A stretch of 64,000 nucleotides of DNA. Origin: Azospirillum sp. SYSU D00513. GTDB lineage: Bacteria > Pseudomonadota > Alphaproteobacteria > Azospirillales > Azospirillaceae. The notes beneath the pieces are model-generated. The model saw only the letters and a list, made by a program, of their open reading frames with translations. It did no database searches and was not told the origin of the DNA. The stretch covers positions 62,001 to 126,000 of the forward strand of contig NZ_JAFIQV010000011.1 in the NCBI RefSeq assembly GCF_017356015.1. Direction: 5' to 3'. A program made the position numbers and the translations under genes. Positions within the stretch are counted from its first letter, which is position 1, and the number at the start of each line of letters is the position of its first letter. Shown here piece by piece: positions 1 through 8,900 of this stretch.

Positions 1-1
1 G

Positions 2-1675
2 GTCGGCGGCAGCCTGACCCTGGAGCAGGCGCGCCAGTTCGGCCTGCTGGACCAGTCCCTGTCGACGCTGGTGCAGCGCGCCCTTTACGACCAGGTGGCG
101 CGTGACCTGGGCATCGTCGTCAGCGACGAGGTGATCCGGCAGCGCATCGCCGACGAGCCGGCCTTCCGGAACCCGCAGGGCCAGTTCGACCCGGAGCAGT
201 TCCGCACCGTCCTGCGCAACAACCAGCTCACCGAGGACGCCTATGTCAGCATCATGCGCCGCGAGATCGCGCGCGAGCTGGCCGTGGCCGGGGTGCTGTC
301 CGGCGTCAGCGCGCCCAAGCCGCTGACCGAGGCTCTCTACCGCCACCGCGCCGAGAAGCGCGTCGCCGAGGTGATCACCCTGCCGAACGCGGTGGTGGGC
401 GACGTCGGCACGCCGGACGACGCGGCGGTCCAGAAATACTACGATGACCATCAGGTCCGCTTCACGGCGCCGGAATACCGCGCCCTGACCGTCGCGCGCC
501 TCTCGCCGGAGGAGGTCGCCAAGGACATCCCGGTGTCCGACGAGGAGCTGCGCGCCGCCTACACCGAGCGCGAGGACGAGTTCGGCACCCCGGAACGCCG
601 CTCCATCCAGATGGTGCTGGCCGACGACGAAGCGCTGGCGAGGCGCATCGCCGAGGCCGCCAAGACCAAGGGCCTCGCAGAGGCCGCGAAGGAGGCCGGC
701 GTCGAACCGATCGCGCTCGACAACGTGGCCCGCAACGAGCTGCCGGAGCTGGGAGACGCCGCCTTCGCGCTGGACAGCGGTGCCGTCAGCGAGCCGATCA
801 AGACCGCGCTGGGCTGGCACGTGCTGGGCGTGACCGAGGTGCAGCCGGGCTCCTCCAAGAGCTTCGAGGAGGTCCGCGATGAGCTTCTCGCCACGCTGAA
901 GCGCGAGAAGGCCGTGGACTCCGTCTATTCCATCGCGAACGGCGCCGACGACCAGCTCGCCAGCGGCGCTCCGTTGGAAGAGGTCGCCCAGTCCAAGGGC
1001 CTGACCCTCGTGAAGATCCCGGCTGTGGACAACAGCGGCCAGACCCCCGAGGGCAAGGCCGCCGAGGGCGTGCCCAACCTGGCGGAGATCCTGCCGGCGG
1101 CCTTCCAGCAGGCGTCCGGCACCACCTCGAACCTGACCGAGGGTACCGGCAACGCCTTCTACGCGGTGCGCGTCGACGGCATCACCCCGGCGGCGCCGAA
1201 GCCGCTGGACCAGGTTCGCGCCGAGGTCGTCGCCGCCTGGCAGGGGGAAGAACGCGCCAAGCGCGCCGCCGCCAAGGCCGAGGAGCTGGCCAACCGCCTG
1301 AAGCAGGAGCCGGGTGCCGCCATCGAGACCGTCGCCGCGGAAGCCGGCGGCGTCCTCTCCGTCACGGCGCCCTTCACCCGCGACGCCCGCGCGGTCGAGA
1401 CCCTGCCCGGCGATCTGGTGCGCCGCCTGTTCGCCGCGAAGCCCGGCGAGGTGGTGACCGGATCCGGTCCGCAGGTCCAGACCGTCGCCCGTCTGAAGGA
1501 GGTCATTCCCGCCGACCCGGCCGCGCCCGGCGCCGAGATCGCCCCGGTGGAGGCGACCGTGTCCCAGGGGCTGGAGGGCGACATCGTCGCGCAGCTCGGC
1601 GCGGCACTCCAGCAGGACTACCCGGTCGAGGTCTACCGCGACCGCATCGACCAGTTCTTCGCCACCCCCAACTGA
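2..1675 (+). CDS. ppiD: Peptidylprolyl isomerase, PpiD/SurA-like periplasmic foldase (5' end outside window)
   Basis: The reading frame is open from base 2 to the TGA at 1673-1675, so the start and any N-terminal membrane anchor lie upstream of the window. A GTG at 71 is internal. The visible part has the SurA-type N-terminal helical domain (QARQFGLLDQSLSTLVQRAL and what follows) and a parvulin (PpiC) domain around residues 170-280 of the visible part, ending in the family-typical GWHVLGVTEV motif. A long helical C-terminal region rich in Ala and Glu follows. PpiD proteins are membrane-anchored periplasmic chaperones that help outer-membrane protein folding. The gene lies directly upstream of trpE, a common alphaproteobacterial order. 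Assignment to PpiD rather than SurA rests on length and architecture and is the less certain point. Confidence 0.85.
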   Translation, partial: VGGSLTLEQARQFGLLDQSLSTLVQRALYDQVARDLGIVVSDEVIRQRIADEPAFRNPQGQFDPEQFRTVLRNNQLTEDAYVSIMRREIARELAVAGVLSGVSAPKPLTEALYRHRAEKRVAEVITLPNAVVGDVGTPDDAAVQKYYDDHQVRFTAPEYRALTVARLSPEEVAKDIPVSDEELRAAYTEREDEFGTPERRSIQMVLADDEALARRIAEAAKTKGLAEAAKEAGVEPIALDNVARNELPELGDAAFALDSGAVSEPIKTALGWHVLGVTEVQPGSSKSFEEVRDELLATLKREKAVDSVYSIANGADDQLASGAPLEEVAQSKGLTLVKIPAVDNSGQTPEGKAAEGVPNLAEILPAAFQQASGTTSNLTEGTGNAFYAVRVDGITPAAPKPLDQVRAEVVAAWQGEERAKRAAAKAEELANRLKQEPGAAIETVAAEAGGVLSVTAPFTRDARAVETLPGDLVRRLFAAKPGEVVTGSGPQVQTVARLKEVIPADPAAPGAEIAPVEATVSQGLEGDIVAQLGAALQQDYPVEVYRDRIDQFFATPN

Positions 1676-1730
1676 TCCCGCCCCGAACCGATCACGCATC
1701 AAACCGATCACGCCTTTCAAGGGTACCGCC

Positions 1731-3242
1731 GTGAACGTCCAGCCCGAATTCACCGCCTTCGACCTCGCCTATGCCGCGGGCAAGCCGCAGGTGGTTTGGA
1801 CCACGCGGGTCAGCGACCTGGAGACGCCCGTCTCCGCCTACATGAAGCTGGCCGACGGGCGCCCCTTCGGCTTCCTTCTGGAATCGGCGGAGCGCGGGGC
1901 GGGCTCCCGCCGCGACCGCTATTCGGTGATCGGTTTCAAACCGGACCTTGTGTGGCGCTGCAACCGGACCCAGGCCTCGGTCAACCGCAGGGCGCTGCAC
2001 GACCGTGACGCCTACGAGCCCTGCCCGCTGCCGCCGCTGGAATCCCTGCGCGCGCTGATCAAGGAAAGCCGGATCGACCTGCCGGCGGAGCTGCCGCCGA
2101 TGGCCGCCGGCCTGTTCGGCTACCTCACCTACGACATGGTCCGGCTGATGGAAAAGCTGCCGGACAACAACCCGGACGAGCTGAACGTCCCGGACGCCAT
2201 CCTGACGCGTCCCTCCATCGTCGCCATCTTCGACAGCCATGCCGATCTCGTGACGCTGGTCACGCCGGTCTGGCCGGAGGCGGGCGTTGATTCGCAGGCC
2301 GCCTACGCCCGCGCGCGGGAACGGCTGTCCGACGCCGTGGCGGACATCGAGCGCCCCCTGCCCCACCGGCGCGAGCCGCGCAGCGAGGACGGGCTCCCGC
2401 TCGCCTGGACCAGCAACACGACGCGCGAGGAGTATCACGCCATCGTGGAGCGGGCGAAGGAGTACATCCGCGCCGGCGACATCTTCCAGTGCGTGCCCTC
2501 GCAGCGCATCCGCATCCCCTTCAAGCCGACGCCGCTGGCGCTCTACCGCACGCTGCGCCGCCTGAACCCCTCGCCCTTCCTGTTCCACCTGGATTTCGGC
2601 GAGCTGTCCATCGTCGGCTCCAGCCCGGAGATCCTGGTGCGGGTGCGTGACGGCAAGCTGACCATCCGCCCCATCGCCGGCACCCGCAAGCGCGGCGCCA
2701 CCCAGGCGGAGGACGAGGCGCTGGCGGCCGACCTGCTGAGCGACCCCAAGGAGCTGGCCGAGCATCTGATGCTGCTGGACCTGGGCCGCAACGACGTGGG
2801 CCGCGTCGCCAAGACGGGCACCGTCCGCGTCACCCAGAAGATGGTGGTCGAGTATTACAGCCATGTGATGCACATCGTCTCCAACGTGGAGGGCGAACTT
2901 GACGAGAGCCACGACATGCTCGACGCGCTCTGCGCTGGCTTCCCGGCCGGCACCGTGTCGGGCGCGCCGAAGGTCCGCGCCATGGAGATCATCGACGAGC
3001 TGGAGAAGGCCCGCCGCGGCGTCTATGCGGGCTGCGTCGGCTATTTCGGCGCGTCGGGCGCCATGGACACCGCCATCGCGCTGCGCACCGCCGTGCTGAA
3101 GGACGGCACCATGTATGTGCAGGCGGGTGGCGGCGTGGTCGCCGACAGCGATCCGGAGGCCGAGTACCAGGAAACGGTCAACAAGGCCAAGGCCCTGGTC
3201 CGCGCCGCCGAGGAAACCGTCCGCGCGACGATGGAACGCTGA
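1731..3242 (+). CDS. trpE: Anthranilate synthase component I
   Basis: TrpE (503 aa) makes anthranilate from chorismate, using ammonia supplied by the glutaminase TrpG; this is the first committed step of tryptophan synthesis. The start is GTG at 1731 with an AAGGG-like ribosome site about 7 nt upstream. The N-terminal domain contains LLES (residues 49-52), the motif that binds feedback tryptophan. The C-terminal chorismate-binding domain shows IAGTRKRG, GRNDVGRV and the late PEAEYQETVNKA segment. It is a stand-alone TrpE, not the TrpE(G) fusion also known from Azospirillum. Its partner trpG lies 2.3 kb downstream, separated by a deacetylase gene and a toxin-antitoxin pair. No Trp-rich leader peptide or attenuator is visible in the 55 bp upstream. 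Confidence 0.97.
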   Translation: MNVQPEFTAFDLAYAAGKPQVVWTTRVSDLETPVSAYMKLADGRPFGFLLESAERGAGSRRDRYSVIGFKPDLVWRCNRTQASVNRRALHDRDAYEPCPLPPLESLRALIKESRIDLPAELPPMAAGLFGYLTYDMVRLMEKLPDNNPDELNVPDAILTRPSIVAIFDSHADLVTLVTPVWPEAGVDSQAAYARARERLSDAVADIERPLPHRREPRSEDGLPLAWTSNTTREEYHAIVERAKEYIRAGDIFQCVPSQRIRIPFKPTPLALYRTLRRLNPSPFLFHLDFGELSIVGSSPEILVRVRDGKLTIRPIAGTRKRGATQAEDEALAADLLSDPKELAEHLMLLDLGRNDVGRVAKTGTVRVTQKMVVEYYSHVMHIVSNVEGELDESHDMLDALCAGFPAGTVSGAPKVRAMEIIDELEKARRGVYAGCVGYFGASGAMDTAIALRTAVLKDGTMYVQAGGGVVADSDPEAEYQETVNKAKALVRAAEETVRATMER

Positions 3243-3272
3243 ACGCGCGTTCCACCCCGCCCTGAAGCAAGA

Positions 3273-3311
3273 AAGCGGCGCGCCGGCTGGTCCGGCGCGC
3301 CGCTTCCCGTT
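3273..3311. terminator. Bidirectional intrinsic terminator between trpE and the yibQ-like gene
   Basis: A 14-bp perfect stem (3273-3286 with 3292-3305) around a 5-nt loop lies between two convergent genes. On the minus strand the stem is followed by TTTCTTG, and on the plus strand by TTCCCGTTT. It can therefore terminate transcription from both sides. Confidence 0.75.
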
Positions 3312-3340
3312 TCGGGGTTCAGCCTGGAGCGGCCCTTCCC

Positions 3341-4510
3341 TCACCCGCCCGGCGTGCGGGACCGGGCGCGGACGACGGCGCTGACCGGCACCAGGGCGAA
3401 GCCGCGCTTGCGAAGCTCGGGCAGCCAGTCGGCCAGCGCCTGGATCGTGGCGTCGTGCGGATGGCCGATGGCGACGGCGTAGCCCTGCTGCCGCGCCACC
3501 TGCTCGGTCTTGGCGAGCTGCGCCCGCACGGCCCCGACGGTCATCTCGTTGTCCAGGAAGACGTCGCGCCCGGCGAAGGGCACCTTCATCTCCTGGGCGA
3601 GGCCGATCCCGGCGCTCTTCGGCGTCGTGCGGCTGTCGAGCCAGAGCAAGCCGCGCCGCTGGATCTCGGCGATCACCGGCGCCATCGACTCGCGGTCGGC
3701 GGTGAAGCGGCTTCCCATGTGGTTGTTGACCCCGACGAAGCCCTCGAAGCTGTCGAGACCCGTGCGGAAGCGCTTCTGGATCTCCTCCCGCCCCAGCCCG
3801 ACCAGCAGCGCTCCGGGTCCCGGATCCTCGTTCCCCTGCGGCTGCATCGGCATGTGCAGCAGAAGCTCGTGCCCGGCGGCGCGCGCGGCGCGGGTCTGGG
3901 CGGCGAGGTCCTGGGCGTAGGGTATCCAGGCCAGCGTCAGCGGGCCGGGAAGCTGCACCGTCCGCTTGGAGCGCTTGCGGTCCAGCCCCATGTCGTCGAT
4001 GACGATGGCGATGGCCGGATGGTCCGGTGAAACCGCCCCAGCCACCGCGTTCTTCTGCCAGGCCGGCGTGCCCGGCGGCGGCACAGGCAGGGGCTCCGGA
4101 ACCGGCGCGGGCGATGCCTCCTGCGGCTTGGCGGGCTCGGGCTTCACCGGCTCCGGGCGGTGAGGCTCCGGCTTGTGCGGTTCCGGCACCGCCGGGCCGG
4201 CGGGCGCTTCGGCGCGGGGTGATTCGGCTGGCGGAGGCATGGCCGGAGCGGGCGCCGCCGGCACGTCGCGCAAAGCTGGCGGAGGCGGCACAGGAACGGG
4301 GGCCGGCGGGGCCGGCACGGTCACCTGCGCGACCTGTCCCGCCGGCTTGCGCGGGGCCTGCGGCCCGCCGGCCAGCATGTCCAGCAGGGCGGAGGCGCCG
4401 AAGGCGACGGCGAACACCAGCCCGACCGCGGCAAGCGCCAGAAGGAACGGATTGAACGAGCGCCGCGCGGCGGCCTTCTTCTTGCCCTTGCCGGGCTTCT
4501 TCGCGGTCAT
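3341..4510 (-). CDS. Divergent polysaccharide deacetylase family protein (YibQ-like)
   Basis: A 389-residue protein read from ATG 4510 (MTAKKPGKGKKK); an in-frame ATG at 4537 is the alternative. A basic N-terminus is followed by one membrane segment (about residues 20-45). A Pro/Ala-rich linker of about 100 residues then carries PEPHKPEPHRPEP-type repeats like those of TonB. The C-terminal domain has AIVIDDMGLD and ELLLHMPMQP, the hallmarks of the divergent deacetylase (DUF610/YibQ) fold. This suggests a membrane-tethered periplasmic enzyme acting on cell-wall or exopolysaccharide sugars. The substrate is unknown, and whether the active site binds metal cannot be judged here. It is convergent with trpE and interrupts the usual trpE-trpG neighbourhood. 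Confidence 0.8.
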   Translation of the reverse strand: MTAKKPGKGKKKAAARRSFNPFLLALAAVGLVFAVAFGASALLDMLAGGPQAPRKPAGQVAQVTVPAPPAPVPVPPPPALRDVPAAPAPAMPPPAESPRAEAPAGPAVPEPHKPEPHRPEPVKPEPAKPQEASPAPVPEPLPVPPPGTPAWQKNAVAGAVSPDHPAIAIVIDDMGLDRKRSKRTVQLPGPLTLAWIPYAQDLAAQTRAARAAGHELLLHMPMQPQGNEDPGPGALLVGLGREEIQKRFRTGLDSFEGFVGVNNHMGSRFTADRESMAPVIAEIQRRGLLWLDSRTTPKSAGIGLAQEMKVPFAGRDVFLDNEMTVGAVRAQLAKTEQVARQQGYAVAIGHPHDATIQALADWLPELRKRGFALVPVSAVVRARSRTPGG

Positions 4511-4689
4511 CGCGGCATGGTCCCCGAGATCGGCCATCACAGTGGCGCGGCCCGCAAGGTGGCACCGCCACCCCGGCACCGCAACAGCGGAACGCCGGCC
4601 CCGTGTGGCATCTCTGGGACGGCGGCGCGGCTTGGCAGAAACCTACACTTCCATCATTCCCGCAGACCTGCGTGGACGCGAGTTTCCGT

Positions 4690-5064
4690 TCAGGCCGCCT
4701 TGCCGGCCGTAAGGGCGCGGAGCACGGCGTCGGGCTCCTGCTCGATCACCGTTAGGTAGGCTTTCGTGGCCGCATCCGGAACCCGCCGGCCCTGTTCCCA
4801 TTCGCGCAGGCTGGCGACCGGAAGCCGGAATTGCTCTGCGAAGGCCTTCTGCGAGAGCGCAAGCCGCTCCCGGACAAGGCGGACCCGGCGGCCGAAGGCT
4901 CCACGCGCCAGTTGCTCGTCGGTGAGGAGCGACGCATCGGGATCGGACAGGGCCGCGGCTTCCACCCCTTCGTCGGACATGGCGCGCAGACGGTTCCAAT
5001 CCGTGCGGTCTTGAGGCTTCGTATCACGCCCTGGCTTATAGCGTGTCGTATTCGCGTCGCTCAC
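4690..5064 (-). CDS. XRE-type helix-turn-helix antitoxin partnered with a BrnT-like toxin
   Basis: A 124-residue protein from GTG 5062-5064. The 24 codons upstream in frame lie inside the toxin gene and look non-coding. Residues about 60-110 form a helix-turn-helix: LSQKAFAEQFRLPVASLREW followed by EQGRRVPDAATKAYL, as in COG2944/HigA-type repressors. The N-terminal half is polar and probably disordered, a usual place for toxin binding. The start lies 29 bp inside the toxin gene, so the pair is translationally coupled, toxin first. Classical BrnA antitoxins carry a ribbon-helix-helix domain, so this is a variant pairing. Autorepression of the pair's promoter is inferred from the family. Confidence 0.75.
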   Translation of the reverse strand: MSDANTTRYKPGRDTKPQDRTDWNRLRAMSDEGVEAAALSDPDASLLTDEQLARGAFGRRVRLVRERLALSQKAFAEQFRLPVASLREWEQGRRVPDAATKAYLTVIEQEPDAVLRALTAGKAA

Positions 5065-5299
5065 GGCGGCTTGCCCTCCTGGCGCTGATGATGCGGCACA
5101 GCTCGCCGCGCATGGTGTAGGCAACGGAGAGGACAACGTCGTTCACCAGCCCGATGGCCCGGTAACGGTCCTCGCCATACCGGCGATCGACGATCACCAG
5201 CAGGCGCGGATCGGCGAAGACCTCAACGGCAGCGGTGAAATCGACCCCATGCTTCCCTAGGTTCGCGTTCGCCTTGCCGTTGTCCCACTCGTATTCCAT
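5036..5299 (-). CDS. BrnT-family toxin (RelE-like ribonuclease fold)
   Basis: An 87-residue protein from ATG 5297-5299 (MEYEWDNGKA). It shows the whole BrnT signature: EWDNGKANANLGKHGVDF at the N-terminus, a central FAD segment, GEDRYRAIG, and the C-terminal RIISARRASRRERREY block. BrnT toxins cleave RNA and stop growth until neutralised by a DNA-binding partner. The antitoxin gene overlaps its 3' end by 29 bp. No Shine-Dalgarno sequence precedes the ATG, which may be leaderless (see the promoter entry). Longer in-frame upstream starts would add a cysteine- and arginine-rich tail unlike the family. Confidence 0.85.
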   Translation of the reverse strand: MEYEWDNGKANANLGKHGVDFTAAVEVFADPRLLVIVDRRYGEDRYRAIGLVNDVVLSVAYTMRGELCRIISARRASRRERREYDTL

Positions 5300-5305
5300 A
5301 AGAGA

Positions 5306-5334
5306 ACAGTACGGCAATGACGCAGCAGGGGCAA
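5306..5334 (-). promoter_or_regulatory. Possible promoter of the toxin-antitoxin pair
   Basis: On the minus strand TTGCCC (-35, 5329-5334) and TACTGT (-10, 5306-5311) are separated by 17 bp. The -10 element ends 6 bp before the toxin ATG, which would place the transcript start on or next to the ATG. Both boxes are weak matches, so this is a suggestion only. Confidence 0.3.
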
Positions 5335-5508
5335 GGCCGGCCATGCATTGATGCCGTGTCCGGCGCAGCAACGGGGACCGCCGGAGAGCGCACTGTTCGC
5401 CCCCATGACCAATCAGGGACCCGAGGCGCCGCAAGGCTGGAAATCCGCGGCCCCACCCGCTAGGGTAACCGCCTTTGGAACAAGGCCGGAACTTCGCCGG
5501 GGTCCGCT

Positions 5509-6099
5509 ATGCTTCTGCTCATCGATAACTACGACAGCTTCACCTACAACCTCGTCCATTATCTGGGTGAGCTGGGGGCGGACGTGAACGTCCGGCGCAA
5601 CGACTCCATGACGGTGGAGGAGGCGCTGGCCCTGAACCCGGCCGGCATCGTGCTGTCGCCCGGTCCCTGCGATCCGGATAAGGCCGGCATCTGCCTGCCC
5701 CTGATCGCCGCGGCGGCCGAGGCGCGCGTGCCTCTGATGGGCGTGTGCCTGGGGCACCAGGCCATCGGGCAGGCTTTCGGCGGGCGGGTCATCCGCGCGC
5801 CGGTGCCGATGCACGGCAAGGTGGACCGCATGCGCCACGCCGACCGCGGCGTGCTGCGCGGGCTGCCGACCCCCTTCCGCGCCACCCGCTACCATTCGCT
5901 GATCGTCGAGCGCGACACGCTGCCCGACTGCCTGGAGGTGACGGGCGAGACGGAGGACGGGCTGATCATGGCGCTCTCCCACAAGGAGCTGCCGATCCAC
6001 GGCGTCCAGTTCCACCCGGAAAGCATCGAGAGCGAGCACGGCCACGAGATCCTCGGCAACTTCCTGACGCTGACCCGCCCGGTGGAGAAGGCCGCATGA
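5509..6099 (+). CDS. trpG: Anthranilate synthase component II (glutamine amidotransferase)
   Basis: TrpG (196 aa) hydrolyses glutamine and passes ammonia to TrpE. The class I amidotransferase triad is present: nucleophile Cys80 in MGVCLGHQ, and His169 and Glu171 in VQFHPES. The NYDSFTYNL start and the oxyanion-region motif SPGPCDP are typical of TrpG/PabA proteins. Such subunits often serve both anthranilate and aminodeoxychorismate synthases, and this one may also act in folate synthesis. It opens a tightly packed operon; its TGA overlaps the trpD start by 4 bp (ATGA). I see no convincing promoter in the 209 bp between it and the toxin gene. Confidence 0.96.
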   Translation: MLLLIDNYDSFTYNLVHYLGELGADVNVRRNDSMTVEEALALNPAGIVLSPGPCDPDKAGICLPLIAAAAEARVPLMGVCLGHQAIGQAFGGRVIRAPVPMHGKVDRMRHADRGVLRGLPTPFRATRYHSLIVERDTLPDCLEVTGETEDGLIMALSHKELPIHGVQFHPESIESEHGHEILGNFLTLTRPVEKAA

Positions 6100-7145
6100 A
6101 CACGCCCTTCCACGGCGATCTCAACGACATGAAGACCATCCTCGCGAAGGTCGCGACGGGTGCGGCGCTGGACGAGGCGGAGGCCAGCACCGCCTTCGAC
6201 ATCATCATGTCGGGCAACGCCACGCCCTCGCAGATGGGCGGCTTCCTGATGGCGCTGCGCGTGCGCGGCGAGACGGTGGACGAGATCACGGGTGCCGCCC
6301 GCGTCATGCGCGCCAAGGCCGTGCCGATCGAGGCGCCGCCGGGCACCATCGACACCTGCGGCACGGGCGGCGACGGCGCCGGCACCTACAACATCTCCAC
6401 GGCGGCCGCACTGGTCGCCGCGGCCTGCGGTGTTCCGGTCGCCAAGCACGGCAACCGCTCCATCTCCTCCAAATCGGGCGCGGCCGACGTGCTGGGCGCG
6501 CTCGGCGTCCATCTGGACTGCGACATGGGGCTGGTCCGCAAGGCGCTGTGGGAGGCCGAGATCGGCTTCCTGATGGCGCCCCGCCATCACACGGCCATGC
6601 GCAACGTCGGCCCGACCCGCGTGGAGCTGGGCACCCGCACCATCTTCAACGCGCTCGGCCCCCTGTCCAACCCGGCCGGCGCCAAGCGCCAGTTGCTCGG
6701 CGTCTATTCGGCCCATCTCGTGGAGCCGCTGGCCCATGTGCTGAAGCGGCTGGGGTCCGAGGCGGCCTGGATCGTCCACGGCTCCGACGGGCTGGACGAG
6801 ATCACCACCACCGGCCCGACCCGCGTGGCGCAGCTCATGGGCGGCGAGGTCACCGTCTTCGACGTGACCCCGGAAGAGGCCGGCCTGCCCCGCGCCACAA
6901 TCGACGACCTGAAGGGCGGCGACGCCCAGGTCAACGCCGAGGCGATCCGCGCCCTGCTGGACGGGGCCGAGGGTCCCTACCGCGACATCGTGCTGCTGAA
7001 CGCCGCCGCCGCCCTGGTCGTGGCCGGCCGGGCGCTGGTCCTGAAGGAGGGGGTCGCCATGGCCCGTGACGCCATCGACAGCGGCAAGGCCCGCTTCGTG
7101 CTCGAACGGCTCGTCGCCATCACCAACCAGCCGGTGATGGCATGA
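6096..7145 (+). CDS. trpD: Anthranilate phosphoribosyltransferase
   Basis: TrpD (349 aa) joins anthranilate to phosphoribosyl pyrophosphate, the second step of tryptophan synthesis. The PRPP-binding motif CGTGGDG is at residues 88-94 and [12 protein letters not shown] at 117-128. [20 protein letters not shown] contributes to the anthranilate site. The chosen ATG 6096 overlaps the trpG stop; an open frame extends further upstream but lies inside trpG. The stop overlaps the trpC start (ATGA). Length is normal for the family. Confidence 0.97.
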   Translation: MNTPFHGDLNDMKTILAKVATGAALDEAEASTAFDIIMSGNATPSQMGGFLMALRVRGETVDEITGAARVMRAKAVPIEAPPGTIDTCGTGGDGAGTYNISTAAALVAAACGVPVAKHGNRSISSKSGAADVLGALGVHLDCDMGLVRKALWEAEIGFLMAPRHHTAMRNVGPTRVELGTRTIFNALGPLSNPAGAKRQLLGVYSAHLVEPLAHVLKRLGSEAAWIVHGSDGLDEITTTGPTRVAQLMGGEVTVFDVTPEEAGLPRATIDDLKGGDAQVNAEAIRALLDGAEGPYRDIVLLNAAAALVVAGRALVLKEGVAMARDAIDSGKARFVLERLVAITNQPVMA

Positions 7146-7930
7146 GCGACGTCCTGGCGAGGATCTGCGACGACAAGCGCGCCCATGTCGCCGCCTGCAA
7201 GGTCAACACTTCCTTCGCGGAGGTGGACGCGGCGGCCCGCGCCAACCCGCCGGCGCGCGGCTTCATCCAGGCGCTGCGCCGGACCGTGGAAGAGGGCCGC
7301 TACGGCCTGATCGCGGAGATCAAGAAGGCCAGCCCGTCCAAGGGGCTGATCCGCGCCGACTTCGATCCTCCGGCACTCGCCCGCGCCTACAAGGCCGGCG
7401 GCGCCACCTGCCTGTCGGTGCTGACGGACGAGCCCTATTTCCAGGGCCGGGACGAGTATCTGGTCGCCGCCCGCGAGGCGGTGGACCTGCCGGCGTTGCG
7501 CAAGGACTTCATGGTCGATCCCTACCAGATCGCCGAGGCCCGCGCTCTGGGCGCCGACTGCATCCTCATCATCATGGCCGCCCTGTCCGACGCCCAGGCC
7601 GCGGAGATCGAGGCCGCGGCCATCGAGTACGGGCTGGACGTTCTGGTGGAGGTGCACGACCGCGCCGAGCTGGACCGCGCGCTCGCGCTGAAGACCCCGC
7701 TGCTCGGCGTGAACAACCGCAACCTCAAGACGCTCGCCGTGGACATCGCGACCACGGAGGAGCTGGCGCGCAACGTCCCGGCGAACCGCATGCTCGTCGC
7801 GGAAAGCGGGCTCTACGGTCCGGCCGATCTCGCCCGCATGGCGGCGGTGGGCGCCCGCTGCTTCCTCGTGGGCGAATCGCTGATGCGGCAGGACGATGTG
7901 ACCGCCGCCACCCGCGCGCTGCTGGCCTGA
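7142..7930 (+). CDS. trpC: Indole-3-glycerol phosphate synthase
   Basis: TrpC (262 aa) closes the indole ring, converting carboxyphenylamino-deoxyribulose phosphate to indole-3-glycerol phosphate. It is a mono-functional TIM barrel, not fused to TrpF. Signature segments are [11 protein letters not shown] (58-68, catalytic Lys), [10 protein letters not shown] (121-130), LVEVHD (168-173), NNRNL (191-195) and ESG (221-223), the last forming part of the phosphate site. It is the third gene of trpGDC, coupled to trpD by a 4-bp overlap. The genes for the last steps (trpF, trpB, trpA) are not in this window. Confidence 0.97.
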   Translation: MSDVLARICDDKRAHVAACKVNTSFAEVDAAARANPPARGFIQALRRTVEEGRYGLIAEIKKASPSKGLIRADFDPPALARAYKAGGATCLSVLTDEPYFQGRDEYLVAAREAVDLPALRKDFMVDPYQIAEARALGADCILIIMAALSDAQAAEIEAAAIEYGLDVLVEVHDRAELDRALALKTPLLGVNNRNLKTLAVDIATTEELARNVPANRMLVAESGLYGPADLARMAAVGARCFLVGESLMRQDDVTAATRALLA

Positions 7931-7941
7931 GGGAACGAACC

Positions 7942-8418
7942 ATGCCCGACGTGACCATCGCGCCCGAAAGCCCCCGCCAGGACGAGATCGTCCGCCTCAT
8001 CGGCGAGCTGGACGCCTATCTCGGTGCCCTCTACCCGGCGGAGAGCAACCACCTGCTGGACATCGACAGCCTCGCCGCCCCGGACATCCGCTTTCTGGTG
8101 GCACGGCGGGACGGCGTGGCCGTCGGCTGCGTCGCCCTGCGCGTGGACGCCGAGGGGTACGGCGAGATCAAGCGCATGTATGTCGATCCCAAGGCGCGGG
8201 GCGGCCGCATCGGTCGCCGCCTGATCGACCGGCTGGAGGAGCAGGCCCGCGCCGACGGGCTGACCCTCCTGCGGCTTGAGGCCGGCATACACCAGCCCGA
8301 AGCGCTCGGCCTCTACCGTGCGGTGGGCTTCGCCGACCGTGGCCCCTTCGGCGGTTACGCGCCTGACCCGCTGAGCGTCTTCATGGAAAAGTCCCTTCTC
8401 GCGGAGCCCGTGTCATGA
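7942..8418 (+). CDS. GNAT family N-acetyltransferase
   Basis: A 158-residue single-domain acetyltransferase. The acetyl-CoA-binding motif A is [20 protein letters not shown], followed by the helix and the [10 protein letters not shown] motif B typical of GNATs. It lies 11 bp after trpC, and its stop overlaps the moaC start by 4 bp, so it is part of the trpGDC-moaC-moeA operon. The substrate cannot be read from the sequence. The C-terminal [17 protein letters not shown] resembles the small amino-acid/amine acetylating GNATs. Confidence 0.85.
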   Translation: MPDVTIAPESPRQDEIVRLIGELDAYLGALYPAESNHLLDIDSLAAPDIRFLVARRDGVAVGCVALRVDAEGYGEIKRMYVDPKARGGRIGRRLIDRLEEQARADGLTLLRLEAGIHQPEALGLYRAVGFADRGPFGGYAPDPLSVFMEKSLLAEPVS

Positions 8419-8900
8419 GCGGCTTCACCCATTTCGACGCCGAGGGGCGCGCCGTGATGGTGGACGTCTCCGACAAGGCGGAGACGGAGCGGACGGCCAC
8501 CGCGCGCGGCTCGATTCTGATGCAGCCGGAAACGTTGCGGCTGATCCTGGAGGGCGGCGTCAAGAAGGGCGACGTGCTGTCGGTGGCGCGGCTCGCCGGC
8601 ATCATGGGCGCCAAGCGCACGCCGGACCTGATCCCGCTCTGCCACCCGCTGGCCCTGACCTCGGTGAAGGTGGAGCTGACCGCCGACCCCGACCACAACG
8701 CCGTGGACATCACCGCCACCTGCAAGCTGAAGGGCCGCACCGGGGTTGAGATGGAGGCGCTGACCGCCGTGTCGGTCGCGGCGCTCACCGTCTACGACAT
8801 GTGCAAGGCGGTGGACCGGGGCATGACCATCACCGGCATCCAGCTGCTCCACAAGGCCGGCGGCAAGAGCGGCGACTGGGGCGCCGCCCCGCAGCCTTGA
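8415..8900 (+). CDS. moaC: Cyclic pyranopterin monophosphate synthase
   Basis: MoaC (161 aa) turns the product of MoaA into cyclic pyranopterin monophosphate in molybdenum cofactor synthesis. LIPLCHPL (residues 72-79) and the catalytic pair Asp128 and Lys131 in YDMCKAVD are present, and EMEALTAVS precedes them. Its ATG overlaps the GNAT stop, and its TGA overlaps the TTG start of moeA. The moaC-moeA pair downstream of trpC is a conserved alphaproteobacterial arrangement. Confidence 0.97.
   Translation: MSGFTHFDAEGRAVMVDVSDKAETERTATARGSILMQPETLRLILEGGVKKGDVLSVARLAGIMGAKRTPDLIPLCHPLALTSVKVELTADPDHNAVDITATCKLKGRTGVEMEALTAVSVAALTVYDMCKAVDRGMTITGIQLLHKAGGKSGDWGAAPQP

Noticed and set aside
1676..1730. 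Possible trp leader peptide and attenuator before trpE
   Set aside because: The 55-bp gap has no short frame with Trp codons and no competing hairpins. Regulation must act elsewhere or upstream of the window.
8897..8899. MoeA start at an upstream in-frame ATG (8801) inside moaC
   Set aside because: The extra 32 residues are moaC read out of frame and unlike any MoeA. Homology starts exactly at the TTG overlapping the moaC stop.
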